Notes: generated by a model not told the origin, from the sequence alone. A stretch of DNA of 64,000 bases from CAWELS01 sp964468205 (GCA_964468205.1 CAYXVG010000020.1:44867-108866); one strand, 5' to 3'. Positions 42,005 to 51,349 are shown, counted from the stretch's first letter. Made by a program: numbers and translations.

Positions 42005-44704
42005 CTATTTCACTGCAACGGTAACCCCAGAGGGACTTGCGTATTCGCCGGTGCGAAATATGACGTCATGAACTCCAGGTTCGAGATCCGGGGGGATCTC
42101 CGCGTTGATCTGCACCACTCCGTTCGGCAGCCCCGGGGCCGCTCCGGCGTAATGCACCGTCGCCTTTACGCCGCCGATTTCCACCTCCACCGGGAGCGTG
42201 GGAACGGGAAGCGGATCGATGGTGAGGGGAATGACGAGTCCGTCATCCGCGGGCGGGATCAACTCGCCCGCGCCGGTGGAGTAAATGCTCACAATGGAGC
42301 CGGCCGGCGCCGCATTTTCCCGCGAGTTAACCGAGCCGTCCTGGTTCAGGATGGCGCCTTGACCAGCCGCATCGAGGGTGAAGATTCCGGGCGAGGCCGA
42401 AACCACCGCAAGCTCAACCTCTTGGGAGGTCTCTTCCAAGTACTTGAGCTGCATCTTGGTCGTCTCGCGGCCGGTGACCGTCTGGGGCACGATCACCGCC
42501 ACCTGGCGAGCGGACACGTAAACCACCGGCGCGGTGAACTGGCCAAAGCTGACCGACACGCCCGAAAGCTGCCTGGTGAGCTTCCCGCTGCCATCGACTT
42601 CGAGCGTTTCGAGGTCGCTGGGTCCCAGATTGCGGCCATAGATCACCACCAATTCTCCGGGCGCTACCGGGCCTTCGAGGAAGCTAGCGGCGTTGACAAC
42701 AGCGGTAATGACCGGCTGTGGCTGCTCAATCTCCAGTACCACGCTGATAGATTCTTCTTCCGCGCCCAAGCGTACGGTGACGGTTCCACTATAGCTGCCG
42801 GGATCCATGAAATAGGGGCTCACGGCTATGAATACATTGTCTGGCGTGGCGTGGCCGGCAGGCGTCGCGAAGAGCCACTGTCCGCCGGAGTCGGTCTCCA
42901 CGACAAGCTGGTAAAGTTGACCCGGGGTGCGGCTGCTGATTGTGATTGTCTGCTGGGTCGGCGGCGGGGCGCCCTGCCGCACCACAAAGTGCAGGGACCC
43001 CGGTGAAACCTGCAGTTCGGGCCCGGCCGTCACCACCAACGTGACGGCGATTCGTGTCGGCCCGGCAGAACCAGCGGGGACGACCGTAATTTCGCCTTGG
43101 TAGGCGCCCGGCTCGAGCGATGCAGTGTTGCCCGCGCTCACCTGCAGGCTTCCCGGCGCTTCGCCAGCGGCCGGCGACACCTGGAGCCACTCTCCGCCGG
43201 TGAACGTGGCCGCCGCTGCCGTAAACGAAGTGGAGTCGCCATCAGTCGTTAACAGCACGGTTTGCGCCGGTGGCGTGGAACCGCTGCCCGCGACGGCATC
43301 GAATGTGAGTGATCCAGGCGAGGCGCTTATGGCGGGCGGGAGCGGTTCGCCGCCCGTGGTGGTGACAGTAACCAGGAAGATGCGTTGGGCTTGGGCGCCG
43401 CAGGCATCCCGGGCCGACAGGGTGAACTGGAAAGTGCCCGCCTGCGTGGGGGTTCCGCGGATAACTCCGGCGACGAGGTCAAGGCCTGGCGGCAACCCGC
43501 CCGCGGCGATGGAGAAAATCGGAGGGTTGAAAGGCGATATGCAACCTCCTTCGGCCAATACCGCCGCGGAGTAAACCTCGCCGACGACGCCGTTCGGGAA
43601 CGAAGAACTGCTGATGACGAAAGAACCCGGCGGGAGTTGGGGGTCGTTCACGGCAAGCAAGAAGTTCCGTGATACGGTCACGTCGGCGGAGTCGGTGACA
43701 CTGACGGTGAACTGGGCCGTGCCACTCGCCGTTGGCGTCCCGCTCAGGACACCCGAACCGCCGTTGAGCGAAAGGCCGCCAGGCAGGGATCCGGTGACGC
43801 TCCACGTGTACGGCGCTTGGCCGCCAGTGGCGGAGAAAGTTATTGCGTATGCTCCCCCTATCTGCGCCGGTGGGAGGCTGGAGCTGGTCGTGATGGTCAA
43901 TGGATCCGGTTCGGGTTCTCCGCCACCCCCGCCTCCCGGTACGTCGCCGGTTATGTTCACCCGAATCAAATAGCTGAATGCCGCCTCTCCGACATATGCG
44001 GCGATCCTGTATGAGCCGGGCTGCATTCCCAGCACCAGGTCGCATTCCACCAGCCCGTCGGGGCCGCTGAAGACCATCCCGTTCAGTCCGTCACAAGCGA
44101 GCGGTACCGGATCGAGGATATTGTCCGCGTCCACAATCCGCATGCCTACGTTTGGTACCGGCTCACCCACCTGCAAACCCGACTGCACGGTGACCAGCGC
44201 CCGGATTGCCGCTGGCATTGTCGTGCCGGCTTCTCCCTCAAGCGGGGGCGCCACAACCGAAGGTTCGAGCATCACCACGGCCGGTGGCGGGGCCGGGGCG
44301 CCGCCCGGAAAACGAATTCTTGACGCCGTAAGGATAAACTCAGTGCTGCCCGATGACGAGGAAGCGGTAACGCGGACGGTCTTGATGGACTGGGCGGTAT
44401 CGAATGACGTGGCGACGTAGTAAGTGCTGGTCAGACCGCTCGAATCGGTTACCCCTTCGGGATTGCTAAGACCACCGCCACCTTCCGTGACAGCGAAATC
44501 GACGGAGACGCCCTCGACGGGATTGCCGGCCGCGTCCCGGGCAATCACGACCAGCGGCGAGGTGGACCGAAACTCCTCCATCACAATCTGACCGTTGCCC
44601 GAAAAGACGGAGAGGGATTGAGCGGCGGCCGGAGAAGAAGCCAGGGCGGACCACGTCAACAGTACCAGTACATGTAGCGGGGTGCGGGAGTGGCAATACG
44701 ACAT
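42005..44704 (-). CDS. Secreted multidomain Ig-like/BACON protein with Solibacter-type TIGR03437 C-terminal domain
   Basis: A signal peptide (about residues 1-28) precedes an 899-residue extracellular protein. A first invasin/Ig-like domain (LVVIARDAAGNPVEGVSVDF) is followed by two putative-Ig (He_PIG) repeats with GLSLNGGSGVLSGTPTASGT and LDLVAGVIRGTPTQAGTF. Next come two BACON-like domains (SASPGSLTFDAVAGSGSTPP; VSPGSLHFVVRQGAPPPTQQ). The last 230 residues match TIGR03437 (VNAASFLEGPVAPGELVVIY, SIVSIYSTGAGELIPPADDG, PGLPNGVVQINAEIPPDLEP). TIGR03437 is expanded in Solibacter, and I use it to assign the organism. The ATG at 44704 has GAGG six bases upstream; an ATG at 44716 is also in frame. 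Confidence 0.88.
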   Translation of the reverse strand: MSYCHSRTPLHVLVLLTWSALASSPAAAQSLSVFSGNGQIVMEEFRSTSPLVVIARDAAGNPVEGVSVDFAVTEGGGGLSNPEGVTDSSGLTSTYYVATSFDTAQSIKTVRVTASSSSGSTEFILTASRIRFPGGAPAPPPAVVMLEPSVVAPPLEGEAGTTMPAAIRALVTVQSGLQVGEPVPNVGMRIVDADNILDPVPLACDGLNGMVFSGPDGLVECDLVLGMQPGSYRIAAYVGEAAFSYLIRVNITGDVPGGGGGGEPEPDPLTITTSSSLPPAQIGGAYAITFSATGGQAPYTWSVTGSLPGGLSLNGGSGVLSGTPTASGTAQFTVSVTDSADVTVSRNFLLAVNDPQLPPGSFVISSSSFPNGVVGEVYSAAVLAEGGCISPFNPPIFSIAAGGLPPGLDLVAGVIRGTPTQAGTFQFTLSARDACGAQAQRIFLVTVTTTGGEPLPPAISASPGSLTFDAVAGSGSTPPAQTVLLTTDGDSTSFTAAAATFTGGEWLQVSPAAGEAPGSLQVSAGNTASLEPGAYQGEITVVPAGSAGPTRIAVTLVVTAGPELQVSPGSLHFVVRQGAPPPTQQTITISSRTPGQLYQLVVETDSGGQWLFATPAGHATPDNVFIAVSPYFMDPGSYSGTVTVRLGAEEESISVVLEIEQPQPVITAVVNAASFLEGPVAPGELVVIYGRNLGPSDLETLEVDGSGKLTRQLSGVSVSFGQFTAPVVYVSARQVAVIVPQTVTGRETTKMQLKYLEETSQEVELAVVSASPGIFTLDAAGQGAILNQDGSVNSRENAAPAGSIVSIYSTGAGELIPPADDGLVIPLTIDPLPVPTLPVEVEIGGVKATVHYAGAAPGLPNGVVQINAEIPPDLEPGVHDVIFRTGEYASPSGVTVAVK

Positions 44705-44874
44705 CTCTATCCTCATCGGAGCAGACGCGGGCAGACTCTCCCCCTATTGTGACGCATTTGGCGGGTTCTGTTGTACCGAATCTTCGCCTTTTTTTTACCG
44801 GGGTGCTCTGAGTTAGCCACACCCGCCGCGATCAGGTCTCGGGCCTCGGGGGGACTTGGTGCGTGTCAACAAAT

Positions 44875-44898
44875 GAATCGGGGCGGCCGCCCCGATTC
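44875..44898 (-). terminator. Perfect 24-bp palindrome, probable terminator of the TonB-receptor gene
   Basis: A 12-base stem reading GAATCGGGGCGG pairs perfectly with its complement, without any unpaired loop base in the palindrome. It lies 39 bases beyond the receptor's stop codon. On the minus strand it is followed by ATTTGTT, a weak T-rich tract. It separates the receptor gene from the Ig/BACON gene on the same strand. Confidence 0.55.
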
Positions 44899-44937
44899 CC
44901 TCGAGGCGGCCGGTAGCGCATACTTCAACAACCGCGG

Positions 44938-47900
44938 TCAGAAGAGGAGTTTCAGCCCAAACTGAATCAGCCGGGGCGCCCGCGCTCCTCCAACCAGTCC
45001 GAAATTGGCGCCGCTGCCGGTGTTGGCGTTCGGCCCACCAAACTGCGCGTGGTTGAAGGCATTGAACATCTCCGTCCGGAACTGGAGGCGGACGTCTTCC
45101 TTGATGGTGAAGAACTTCTGGATGCCGATGTCCCAGTTGTTCAGGCCGGGGCTCAGGATCGGATTTCGGCTGGAGTTGCCGAAATGGCCCTGATCCGGGG
45201 TAGACCAGCAGGAGGTGTCGAGATAGAGTTTGTCAGCCCGGATGTCGGGGTTGTCCAGCTTCCCGTGGCAGGTTCGATTGGGCCGCGGAGTGACAAAGGG
45301 ACTGCCCGTCCGGTTCGGGCTGCTCATAATGATCGGAGTGCCCGTCTGGAACGTCGTGATCGTCGTCAGCGTCCAACCGCCGGCAATCAGGTCCAGCGCC
45401 CTGCTGCTTCCCGAACCATAGAGGCGCCCGCGACCGAAGGGAACATCCCAGATTGCGCTGAGAACCATGCGGTGCCGGGTGTCGAACGAAGCGAGGTCCT
45501 TGTCGAGAAAGCGTTTCGTCGCGATCTGCGTGTTGCTCGCGCCGCCACTCTCCCATCCGTCGACGAGAGCCTTTGCAAAGGTGTATTCGGCGCGCAAGTT
45601 GAGCCCTCCACTTACCCGGTGTTGGAACCGGGCCACGAATGCGTTGTAGCTCGAGTTGCCGTTGAAGTCCGATCGCAGCAAGCTGCTGTACTGCGGGTAA
45701 GGCCGCTGGGAGCGGTCGCAGGCAAGATCGTCCCCCACCGGGCATTGGTTGAAGTCGTACCGGTTCTGTTGCCGGTGCGCGCTGTTGCCCATGTAGGCCA
45801 GCTCGATGGAATCGTTGTCGGTGAGCATCCTCTGAATCGAGAAGTTCCACTGCGAAACGTACGGCGTTTTGCTGTCTTCGTTCAACAGGAAGGGCGCGGT
45901 GCCCGGTGGCAGATTCTCCGCGAAGTCTTCGTCGATGGGCGGAAGCTCAATGCGCGGGAAGATGTTCTGGCCCAGTACCCAGGTGGGTACTAACTGTCCG
46001 GTGTTGATGATATCCACGCTGTTCGTGAATGGCGGCCCCACGGCGGAAAACTGCAGCTCGATCAACTGCTGGTCAGAGTAATAGACTCCGGCGCCGGTCC
46101 GGATCACCGTCTTCTCGTCCACTTGCCACGCCAGCCCGAAGCGGGGCGCGAAGTTGTTGTTGTCCGAGTTCATCACCTTGGGATCCACCTGACCGAGGAC
46201 GGCGAAAGTGAGCAGACCGGTCTGCGGGTCGAATCCATGGGGGAAGTCCCGCGCGAATCCTTGCGGATCGGCGATTGTGTCTTTAAACCAGGACACACCG
46301 TAGTTCAGAGTGAGGTTCCTGCGGATCTTCCAGGTGTCCTGTACGTAGGGCATGTACTGCGTGAACCGGTACGGAAGCATCGGCAGCCCGCGGGTGGATC
46401 CGGTTGTCGGCATGCCCAGCAGGAAATCCGCGAAGGCGTCGCCCGTGCCGCTCTTGGGCACAAGATTGCCCGCGGCGTTTCGCGTAAGATCCGCGCTAAA
46501 GGTGCGCTGATAGCTCAAATTGCCGTGCGCTCCGGCGTTCGCGTTTTGTTGCCAGGTCCGCCGGTAGCGAATGCTGATGCCGGCGCGGAATTGGTGATTC
46601 CCTTTTATCCAGCTCACGCCATCGTCGAGTTGATAGTTGTTGTCGAGGTTTCCGAGGTCGCCGTTCGCCCGTCCGAAGCCGGCGTAGCCCTGGATGCCCT
46701 GAGCGGTGACGCCCCTCACATCGGTCGTGTTCGTAATCCCCAGGCCGGTCAGGATATCTCCGGCGTTGCGGCCCTCATTGGAGAACAGCGCCACGTTCCG
46801 CGAGACGCCGACACGGAGTGTGTTCACCAGCGTGGGCGTCAGCGTGTACGTATGCTGCACCATTCCCATCTGCATCTCGTTGGGGAAAAAGGAACCGCTA
46901 AGAGGGAATATCCCTCCATTCACGGCCGGCGAGTCCGAGTAGATGAATTGTCCAAACAGGCTCTGCTTGTTCGACAGAGTCGCGTCCACCCGGATGTTGA
47001 ACTGGTCGTCGTCGGTCGTGTCCCGCGGATTCGCGAAGAGGTTCTGCGGCCGTTGAGCTAAGCTCGACCCCGGCAGATAATACTGCAGAAGCTGTTTTGA
47101 TATCGGGTTGATACGGTCCGTGGGAATGATGTTGTTCGGGAACGGGGTGCGTGTGCCCGCTTCCTCGTTGAGAGCGAGCGGGTCATGAATCGTCGTAGCC
47201 CCCAACTCCTGGAAGTTACCCCCAAACATCGCCTGTGTCGGTGTGAAGGCCCGGCTAGAAAACCCAGTAATCTGCCGGAGTCCCTCATACCCGCCATAAA
47301 ACCAGATCTTGTCCTTCTTGATCGGCCCGCCCACGGCGAACCCGAATTGATTCCGCTTTAGGTCTTCCGGCCCAGGCGCGAAGAAGTTGCGCGCGTCGAA
47401 CTCCTTGTTCCGCACAAACCAGAACGCCTGCCCATGGAAAGCGTTCGTGCCGCTCTTCGTGTTGACGCTGACAATCGCCGGGTTCGGACCTTCGTCCAGC
47501 ATGAAGAAGCTCTGTTGCACCTTGAACTCGTCGATGTTCGCCACTGAAAGGTTCACGGCTAACTCGCCCAGCCGCGCCCCGCGCACCTGAATGCCGTTGA
47601 TCATGTAGCCGTTGGTGGATGCCTTCGTTCCGCCCACCACCACCGACCGCCCCGCATGACCTACCTGTCCGGCCGGGTCCGCGCGGCCCGTCGCCGCATT
47701 CGATCCTCCAGCGAGAAGCGCGAGCTGTAGGAAGTTCCTTCCGTTCAGCGGAAGCTCGTTCACGCGCCCGGAATCCACCACGGTGCCCAGGGCATTGGAA
47801 GTCGTCTCCAACTGCACCGCACCGGCCTCTACCGTTACGACGTTCGAGACCTGCCCGACCTGGAGAGTGGCGTTGATCGTGGCCCGCTGGCCGACAGCCA

Positions 47901-48231
47901 CGTGCATCCCGGTCACCTCGTACGTTTCAAAACCATCCTGTGTCACCCGCAGACTGTAATCTCCGGGCACTACGTCTGGAAACACGTAATTCCCGGTTTC
48001 GTTGGCCGAGGTTGTAAGTTCGGAACCGCGGCCAATGTTGGTCAGCACCACGGTTGCGCCCGGTATCACGGCGCCCGTCGTATCTGTGACGGTTCCCGCC
48101 ACGGTGGCTGCGCCAGCGGTGGCCTGTCCGTAAAGGCTCGCGGCTGAAACGAAGAAAGCAACAAAAAGCGTCAGGAACAGCGCGGTTGTCCGCCCGCCCA
48201 ATGGAATTGTCTGTCCGGTCAATCTTGGCAT
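44938..48231 (-). CDS. TonB-dependent receptor with carboxypeptidase-regulatory-like domain (Oar-like)
   Basis: An N-terminal signal peptide (ALFLTLFVAFFVSAASLYGQ) is followed by a carboxypeptidase-regulatory-like domain (about residues 42-130: ATVAGTVTDTTGAVIPGATV, GNYVFPDVVPGDYSLRVTQD). A plug follows with VVTVEAGAVQLETTSNALGT, ELPLNGRNFLQLALLAGGS and FKVQQSFFMLDEGPNPAIVS, then a large beta barrel ending in FGLKLLF with the C-terminal Phe needed for outer-membrane insertion. At 1097 residues it is the usual size for Acidobacteria and Oar proteins. The substrate is unknown; polysaccharide fragments are likely given the neighbours. Three palindromic sites lie between it and the divergent hybrid regulator. 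Confidence 0.93.
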   Translation of the reverse strand: MPRLTGQTIPLGGRTTALFLTLFVAFFVSAASLYGQATAGAATVAGTVTDTTGAVIPGATVVLTNIGRGSELTTSANETGNYVFPDVVPGDYSLRVTQDGFETYEVTGMHVAVGQRATINATLQVGQVSNVVTVEAGAVQLETTSNALGTVVDSGRVNELPLNGRNFLQLALLAGGSNAATGRADPAGQVGHAGRSVVVGGTKASTNGYMINGIQVRGARLGELAVNLSVANIDEFKVQQSFFMLDEGPNPAIVSVNTKSGTNAFHGQAFWFVRNKEFDARNFFAPGPEDLKRNQFGFAVGGPIKKDKIWFYGGYEGLRQITGFSSRAFTPTQAMFGGNFQELGATTIHDPLALNEEAGTRTPFPNNIIPTDRINPISKQLLQYYLPGSSLAQRPQNLFANPRDTTDDDQFNIRVDATLSNKQSLFGQFIYSDSPAVNGGIFPLSGSFFPNEMQMGMVQHTYTLTPTLVNTLRVGVSRNVALFSNEGRNAGDILTGLGITNTTDVRGVTAQGIQGYAGFGRANGDLGNLDNNYQLDDGVSWIKGNHQFRAGISIRYRRTWQQNANAGAHGNLSYQRTFSADLTRNAAGNLVPKSGTGDAFADFLLGMPTTGSTRGLPMLPYRFTQYMPYVQDTWKIRRNLTLNYGVSWFKDTIADPQGFARDFPHGFDPQTGLLTFAVLGQVDPKVMNSDNNNFAPRFGLAWQVDEKTVIRTGAGVYYSDQQLIELQFSAVGPPFTNSVDIINTGQLVPTWVLGQNIFPRIELPPIDEDFAENLPPGTAPFLLNEDSKTPYVSQWNFSIQRMLTDNDSIELAYMGNSAHRQQNRYDFNQCPVGDDLACDRSQRPYPQYSSLLRSDFNGNSSYNAFVARFQHRVSGGLNLRAEYTFAKALVDGWESGGASNTQIATKRFLDKDLASFDTRHRMVLSAIWDVPFGRGRLYGSGSSRALDLIAGGWTLTTITTFQTGTPIIMSSPNRTGSPFVTPRPNRTCHGKLDNPDIRADKLYLDTSCWSTPDQGHFGNSSRNPILSPGLNNWDIGIQKFFTIKEDVRLQFRTEMFNAFNHAQFGGPNANTGSGANFGLVGGARAPRLIQFGLKLLF

Positions 48232-48402
48232 ACTCTTGTCTCCCTGATATCGTTCCCCCGGCCCTCAACTGTGGCCCGATCGAGTCCCTGAATATTCGTC
48301 CGTCCTCAACGTCGATCGCAACGCCCATCCGGAACACTTTGGATACCCCGAGCCTAATGCAACATCGCTTGGGGCGCCAGTGAAATCAGTAGGCGCCGCG
48401 GC

Positions 48403-48419
48403 GTTTCTTGATGAGAAAC
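48403..48419. promoter_or_regulatory. Palindromic operator candidate, site 1
   Basis: GTTTCTTGATGAGAAAC has perfect six-base arms and a five-base centre. It is the first of three copies of the pattern GTTTC-N7-GAAAC in the 487-base region between the TonB receptor and the hybrid regulator. It lies 172 bases upstream of the receptor start codon, where it could control the receptor promoter. Confidence 0.6.
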
Positions 48420-48524
48420 ATGGGTTCTCTCTTTGGCTGCTCGTAAGAAATTACTTAACAAGACTGTTACGAAGAATCGATGAATTCCTCTAACCAAGGA
48501 GACAATTGTATGATTTACGCTATC

Positions 48525-48541
48525 GTTTCGTAATCCGAAAC
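48525..48541. promoter_or_regulatory. Palindromic operator candidate, site 2
   Basis: GTTTCGTAATCCGAAAC has arms GTTTCG and CGAAAC around five bases, the same 6-5-6 layout as sites 1 and 3. It lies in the middle of the divergent region, centred 122 bases from site 1 and 168 bases from site 3. DNA looping between sites is possible. Confidence 0.65.
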
Positions 48542-48692
48542 ATTCATGGCCGACTTCGGCTTTCCTCCAGCCTTGCCGAATATTCAAGTGTTTGCGGCCT
48601 GTTTACCGCTATTTGTACTGTTGAAGCGTTCCCCACCGGAGAGTAGTGATTGCTTGCATGAGGCTCTGGAAAACGCCTAAAATCAGAAAGCA

Positions 48693-48709
48693 GTTTCGCA
48701 TCGCGAAAC
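48693..48709. promoter_or_regulatory. Palindromic operator candidate, site 3
   Basis: GTTTCGCATCGCGAAAC has arms that extend to seven bases around a three-base centre. It ends nine bases before the regulator's ATG, next to its ribosome binding site, so bound protein would block expression of the regulator itself. This points to autoregulation. Confidence 0.65.
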
Positions 48710-48718
48710 AAGAGGGTC

Positions 48719-49849
48719 ATGGATTCCACGCCGAATGCAGGAGACCGCTATCTCATCAAGTCCGTCGTTCATGCCTCGGAAGTGCTTCGCGCGTTCCACT
48801 CCCCTCGGGAGGTGCTTCCGCTGCGTGAGGTTGTGCGGCGGACCGGCCTCGGCAAGGCCACCTGCTTCCGTCTCATCTATACCCTGCACGAATGTGGTTT
48901 CCTCGAGAAAGTCGGCCGCAATGCCTACCGGACCCTTCACGCAGGTATCGGCAAGAAACAATTCCGAGTCGGCTTCGGAGCCCAGGGGCAGGATTCTTCA
49001 TTCTCGCGAGAAGTCACCCGGAGCCTATTGCAGGCTTTCTCCACGATTGACAACATCGAGTTGATCACGGTCGACAACCGCTACAGTCCGGAGGTTGCAC
49101 TGAAGAATGCCGACCTATTGATCCGGGAAAGAATCGATCTTGCCATCGAGTTTCAGACCGACGAAGAAGTTGCCGCGGCGATCGCCTCCAAGTATCTTGC
49201 CGCGGGCGTACCGCTGATCGCCGTTGACGTTCCCCATCCCGGAGCGGCATACTACGGCGCGAATAACTACGAGGCGGGCCGGATTGCCGGCCGCCACCTG
49301 GGAAAATGGGCCCGGCAGCAATGGGCGGGAGAGGTGGACGAACTTGTGCTGCTCGAACTGCGCCGTGCGGGAACGCCATGCCGGATGCGGACGCAAGGGG
49401 TCTTGTCAGGTCTCAACGATATCCTTCCGTCGGCGGTCCTCGGCGCTGTCGTTCGCTTTGACGGCGACGGGCAGTTTCAGAGCGGCCTCGAAGTGATTCG
49501 GCAACATCTCCGGCGATCCGCGGCGCGACGGACGTTGGTGGCCGCCGCCAACGATCCCAGCGCCATTGGGGCTTTGCGGGCCTTCCAGGAGACCGGCCGG
49601 ACCTCGCAGTGCGCCGTCGTGGGGCAAAACGGGGAACCGGAATCCCGGTTGGTAATGAGAGAGCCGGCGACGCGCTTGATTGGAAGCGTCGCGTACTTTC
49701 CGGAGAAGTATGGGCCCGCGCTCATGGACATGACCCGCAAACTGCTAGCCGGGAAGGCGATCCCTCCGGCTGTTTTTATCCAGCACCGGCTGCTGACTCC
49801 GAATAACGTAGACCAGCATTACCCCAATGACGAGTTGCACTCGAGCTGA
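48719..49849 (+). CDS. Transcriptional regulator: IclR-type winged helix fused to a sugar-binding-protein domain
   Basis: Residues 10-72 look like the IclR winged helix-turn-helix: SVVHASEVLRAFHSPREVLP, then LREVVRRTGLGKATCFRLIY and ECGFLEKVGRNAYR. Instead of the IclR ligand-binding (GAF-like) domain, the remaining 300 residues resemble a type-1 periplasmic binding protein (Peripla_BP_4, as in LacI/RbsB): NADLLIRERIDLAIEFQTDE, GVPLIAVDVPHPGAAYYGAN, NYEAGRIAGRHLGKWA and TLVAAANDPSAIGALRAFQE. LacI regulators have this sensor, but with a different HTH. It is divergent from the TonB receptor, with three palindromes between, so it probably senses a sugar and controls the receptor and itself. No signal peptide is present, as expected for a cytoplasmic regulator. 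Confidence 0.82.
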   Translation: MDSTPNAGDRYLIKSVVHASEVLRAFHSPREVLPLREVVRRTGLGKATCFRLIYTLHECGFLEKVGRNAYRTLHAGIGKKQFRVGFGAQGQDSSFSREVTRSLLQAFSTIDNIELITVDNRYSPEVALKNADLLIRERIDLAIEFQTDEEVAAAIASKYLAAGVPLIAVDVPHPGAAYYGANNYEAGRIAGRHLGKWARQQWAGEVDELVLLELRRAGTPCRMRTQGVLSGLNDILPSAVLGAVVRFDGDGQFQSGLEVIRQHLRRSAARRTLVAAANDPSAIGALRAFQETGRTSQCAVVGQNGEPESRLVMREPATRLIGSVAYFPEKYGPALMDMTRKLLAGKAIPPAVFIQHRLLTPNNVDQHYPNDELHSS

Positions 49850-49916
49850 TGGCGCCGCCCTTAGGACCCTGGCGGCGGCGTCCGGATAGGCGTATAGTGT
49901 GATCGGGAGGTGAGAT

Positions 49917-51236
49917 GTGAAACGGCGCCAATTTGTCGCTTCCATCGCGGCCGCGGCGCAAGCGGCACGCGGCTCTTCAAAACTGGCGATCGACGGAGGC
50001 AGCCCCGTCCGCTCCGAACCACTGCGGTCGGACCATTGGGGACCGATGCACTATGACGATCACGAACTCGGCCAGGTGACCGACGTCATCCGGACGGGCA
50101 ATGCATTTCGCTGGTACGGGCGGCCCGGAACGAAACCGCCGGGCAAGACGGCGGCCTTCGAACGCGAGTTCGCCCGGCGCATTGGCACGAAATACTCCCT
50201 GGCGGTGAACTCCGGGACGTCGGCGCTGCAGGCGGCCATGGCGGGGTTCGGCGTCGGTCCCGGCGACGAGGTGATTCTCCCGGCCTGGACCTGGCATTCC
50301 GACTGCACGGCGGTCATCATGGCCGGCGCGCTGCCAATCTTCGCTGAAATTGACGAATCATTCAACATCGACCCGGCGGATATTGAGCACCGGATCTCGC
50401 CGCGGACGAAGCTGATCATCGCCGTCCACCTGCAAGGAGTGCCGGCGGACATGGATCCGATTCTCGCGGTGGCGGGCAAGCACGGCATTCCGGTGCTGGA
50501 GGATGCGGCGCAGTGCGTCGGCGGCAGTTATCACGGCCGTCCGCTGGGCTCCATCGGGGCCATGGGAATCTACAGCCACCAGGTGAACAAGACAATTTCC
50601 TCGGGAGAAGGCGGCTCGGTGGTGACCAATAATCCGCTGCTGTTTGAGCGCGCGGTCCGCTTTCACGACGTAGGCGGCATCCGCCCGGAAGTTGCAGAGA
50701 ATCTGGGCGGAACCCAACTCGAGAGCCTTGCCGGCGTAAACTTCCGCATGTCCGAGCTATGTGGCGGGGTGATGCTCGAGCAGGCGCGTAAGCTGGATGT
50801 CCTGATCGCGCGGGCGCGCAAGACGGCGCGGAGGATTCGGGAGGGAGTCGCGGACTTGCCGGGCGTGCGTTTCCGGAAGGAGCCGGATACGAACGGCTCG
50901 ATTGGCGATTCCGTCTACGTGGAGTTTCCGTCCAAGCCGGTCCGCGACCGGTTTCTGGAAGCGATGCGCGCCGAGAACGTTCCCGCCCGGCCCCCAGCCG
51001 GTTCCCGTATTCTGCCGCTCGAGCCGTATCTGGTGAAGAAGCTCACTGCTCATCCCAATTGGCCCACTTGGACGATCGGCCGCGGGCCTTCGATTCAATA
51101 CGGTCCGAAAAGCTGTCCCCGAACCCTTGAAATCCACGGGCGGTTTGGCGGAGTTTCGATTGACCCGGGCTTCAGCGAGCAGGATGCCGATGACGTCGTT
51201 GCGGCGATTCGCAAAGTATACCCGGCATTGACATAG
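49917..51236 (+). CDS. DegT/DnrJ/EryC1/StrS-family aminotransferase with twin-arginine-like leader
   Basis: This is a PLP-dependent fold I enzyme of the sugar aminotransferase family. Lys225 (SHQVNKTISSGEGGSVVTNN) should bind PLP, Asp196 (VLEDAAQCVGG) the pyridine nitrogen, and AVNSGTSALQAAMAGFGVGP the phosphate region. The first 20 residues (MKRRQFVASIAAAAQAARGS) have a basic RR start and a short hydrophobic stretch like a Tat leader, unusual for this cytosolic family. The start is GTG with GGGAGGTGA a few bases upstream, so the leader is really part of the gene. No other sugar-nucleotide gene adjoins it. Whether it acts on a nucleotide sugar, or is exported, is unknown. Confidence 0.85.
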   Translation: MKRRQFVASIAAAAQAARGSSKLAIDGGSPVRSEPLRSDHWGPMHYDDHELGQVTDVIRTGNAFRWYGRPGTKPPGKTAAFEREFARRIGTKYSLAVNSGTSALQAAMAGFGVGPGDEVILPAWTWHSDCTAVIMAGALPIFAEIDESFNIDPADIEHRISPRTKLIIAVHLQGVPADMDPILAVAGKHGIPVLEDAAQCVGGSYHGRPLGSIGAMGIYSHQVNKTISSGEGGSVVTNNPLLFERAVRFHDVGGIRPEVAENLGGTQLESLAGVNFRMSELCGGVMLEQARKLDVLIARARKTARRIREGVADLPGVRFRKEPDTNGSIGDSVYVEFPSKPVRDRFLEAMRAENVPARPPAGSRILPLEPYLVKKLTAHPNWPTWTIGRGPSIQYGPKSCPRTLEIHGRFGGVSIDPGFSEQDADDVVAAIRKVYPALT

Positions 51237-51281
51237 GGGGTCCCTCAGTCCCCGGCGAATCTAGTGACGCCCATAAAACCT

Positions 51282-51312
51282 CGCCGGCGCCAGACGGCCG
51301 GCGCACGGTTTT
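51282..51312 (+). terminator. Possible terminator after the DegT-type gene
   Basis: Seven-base arms CGCCGGC (51282-51288) and GCCGGCG (51297-51303) with an eight-base loop are followed by CACGGTTTT. The hairpin lies 45 bases after the stop. The T-run is short and displaced. Confidence 0.4.
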
Positions 51313-51349
51313 GCTTGGCAAGTAGCAAACCCTATGGTAGAACTGAGCC

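Noticed and set aside
46123..47061. 312-codon plus-strand open frame within the TonB receptor
   Set aside because: Antisense to a clear barrel region with typical receptor repeats.
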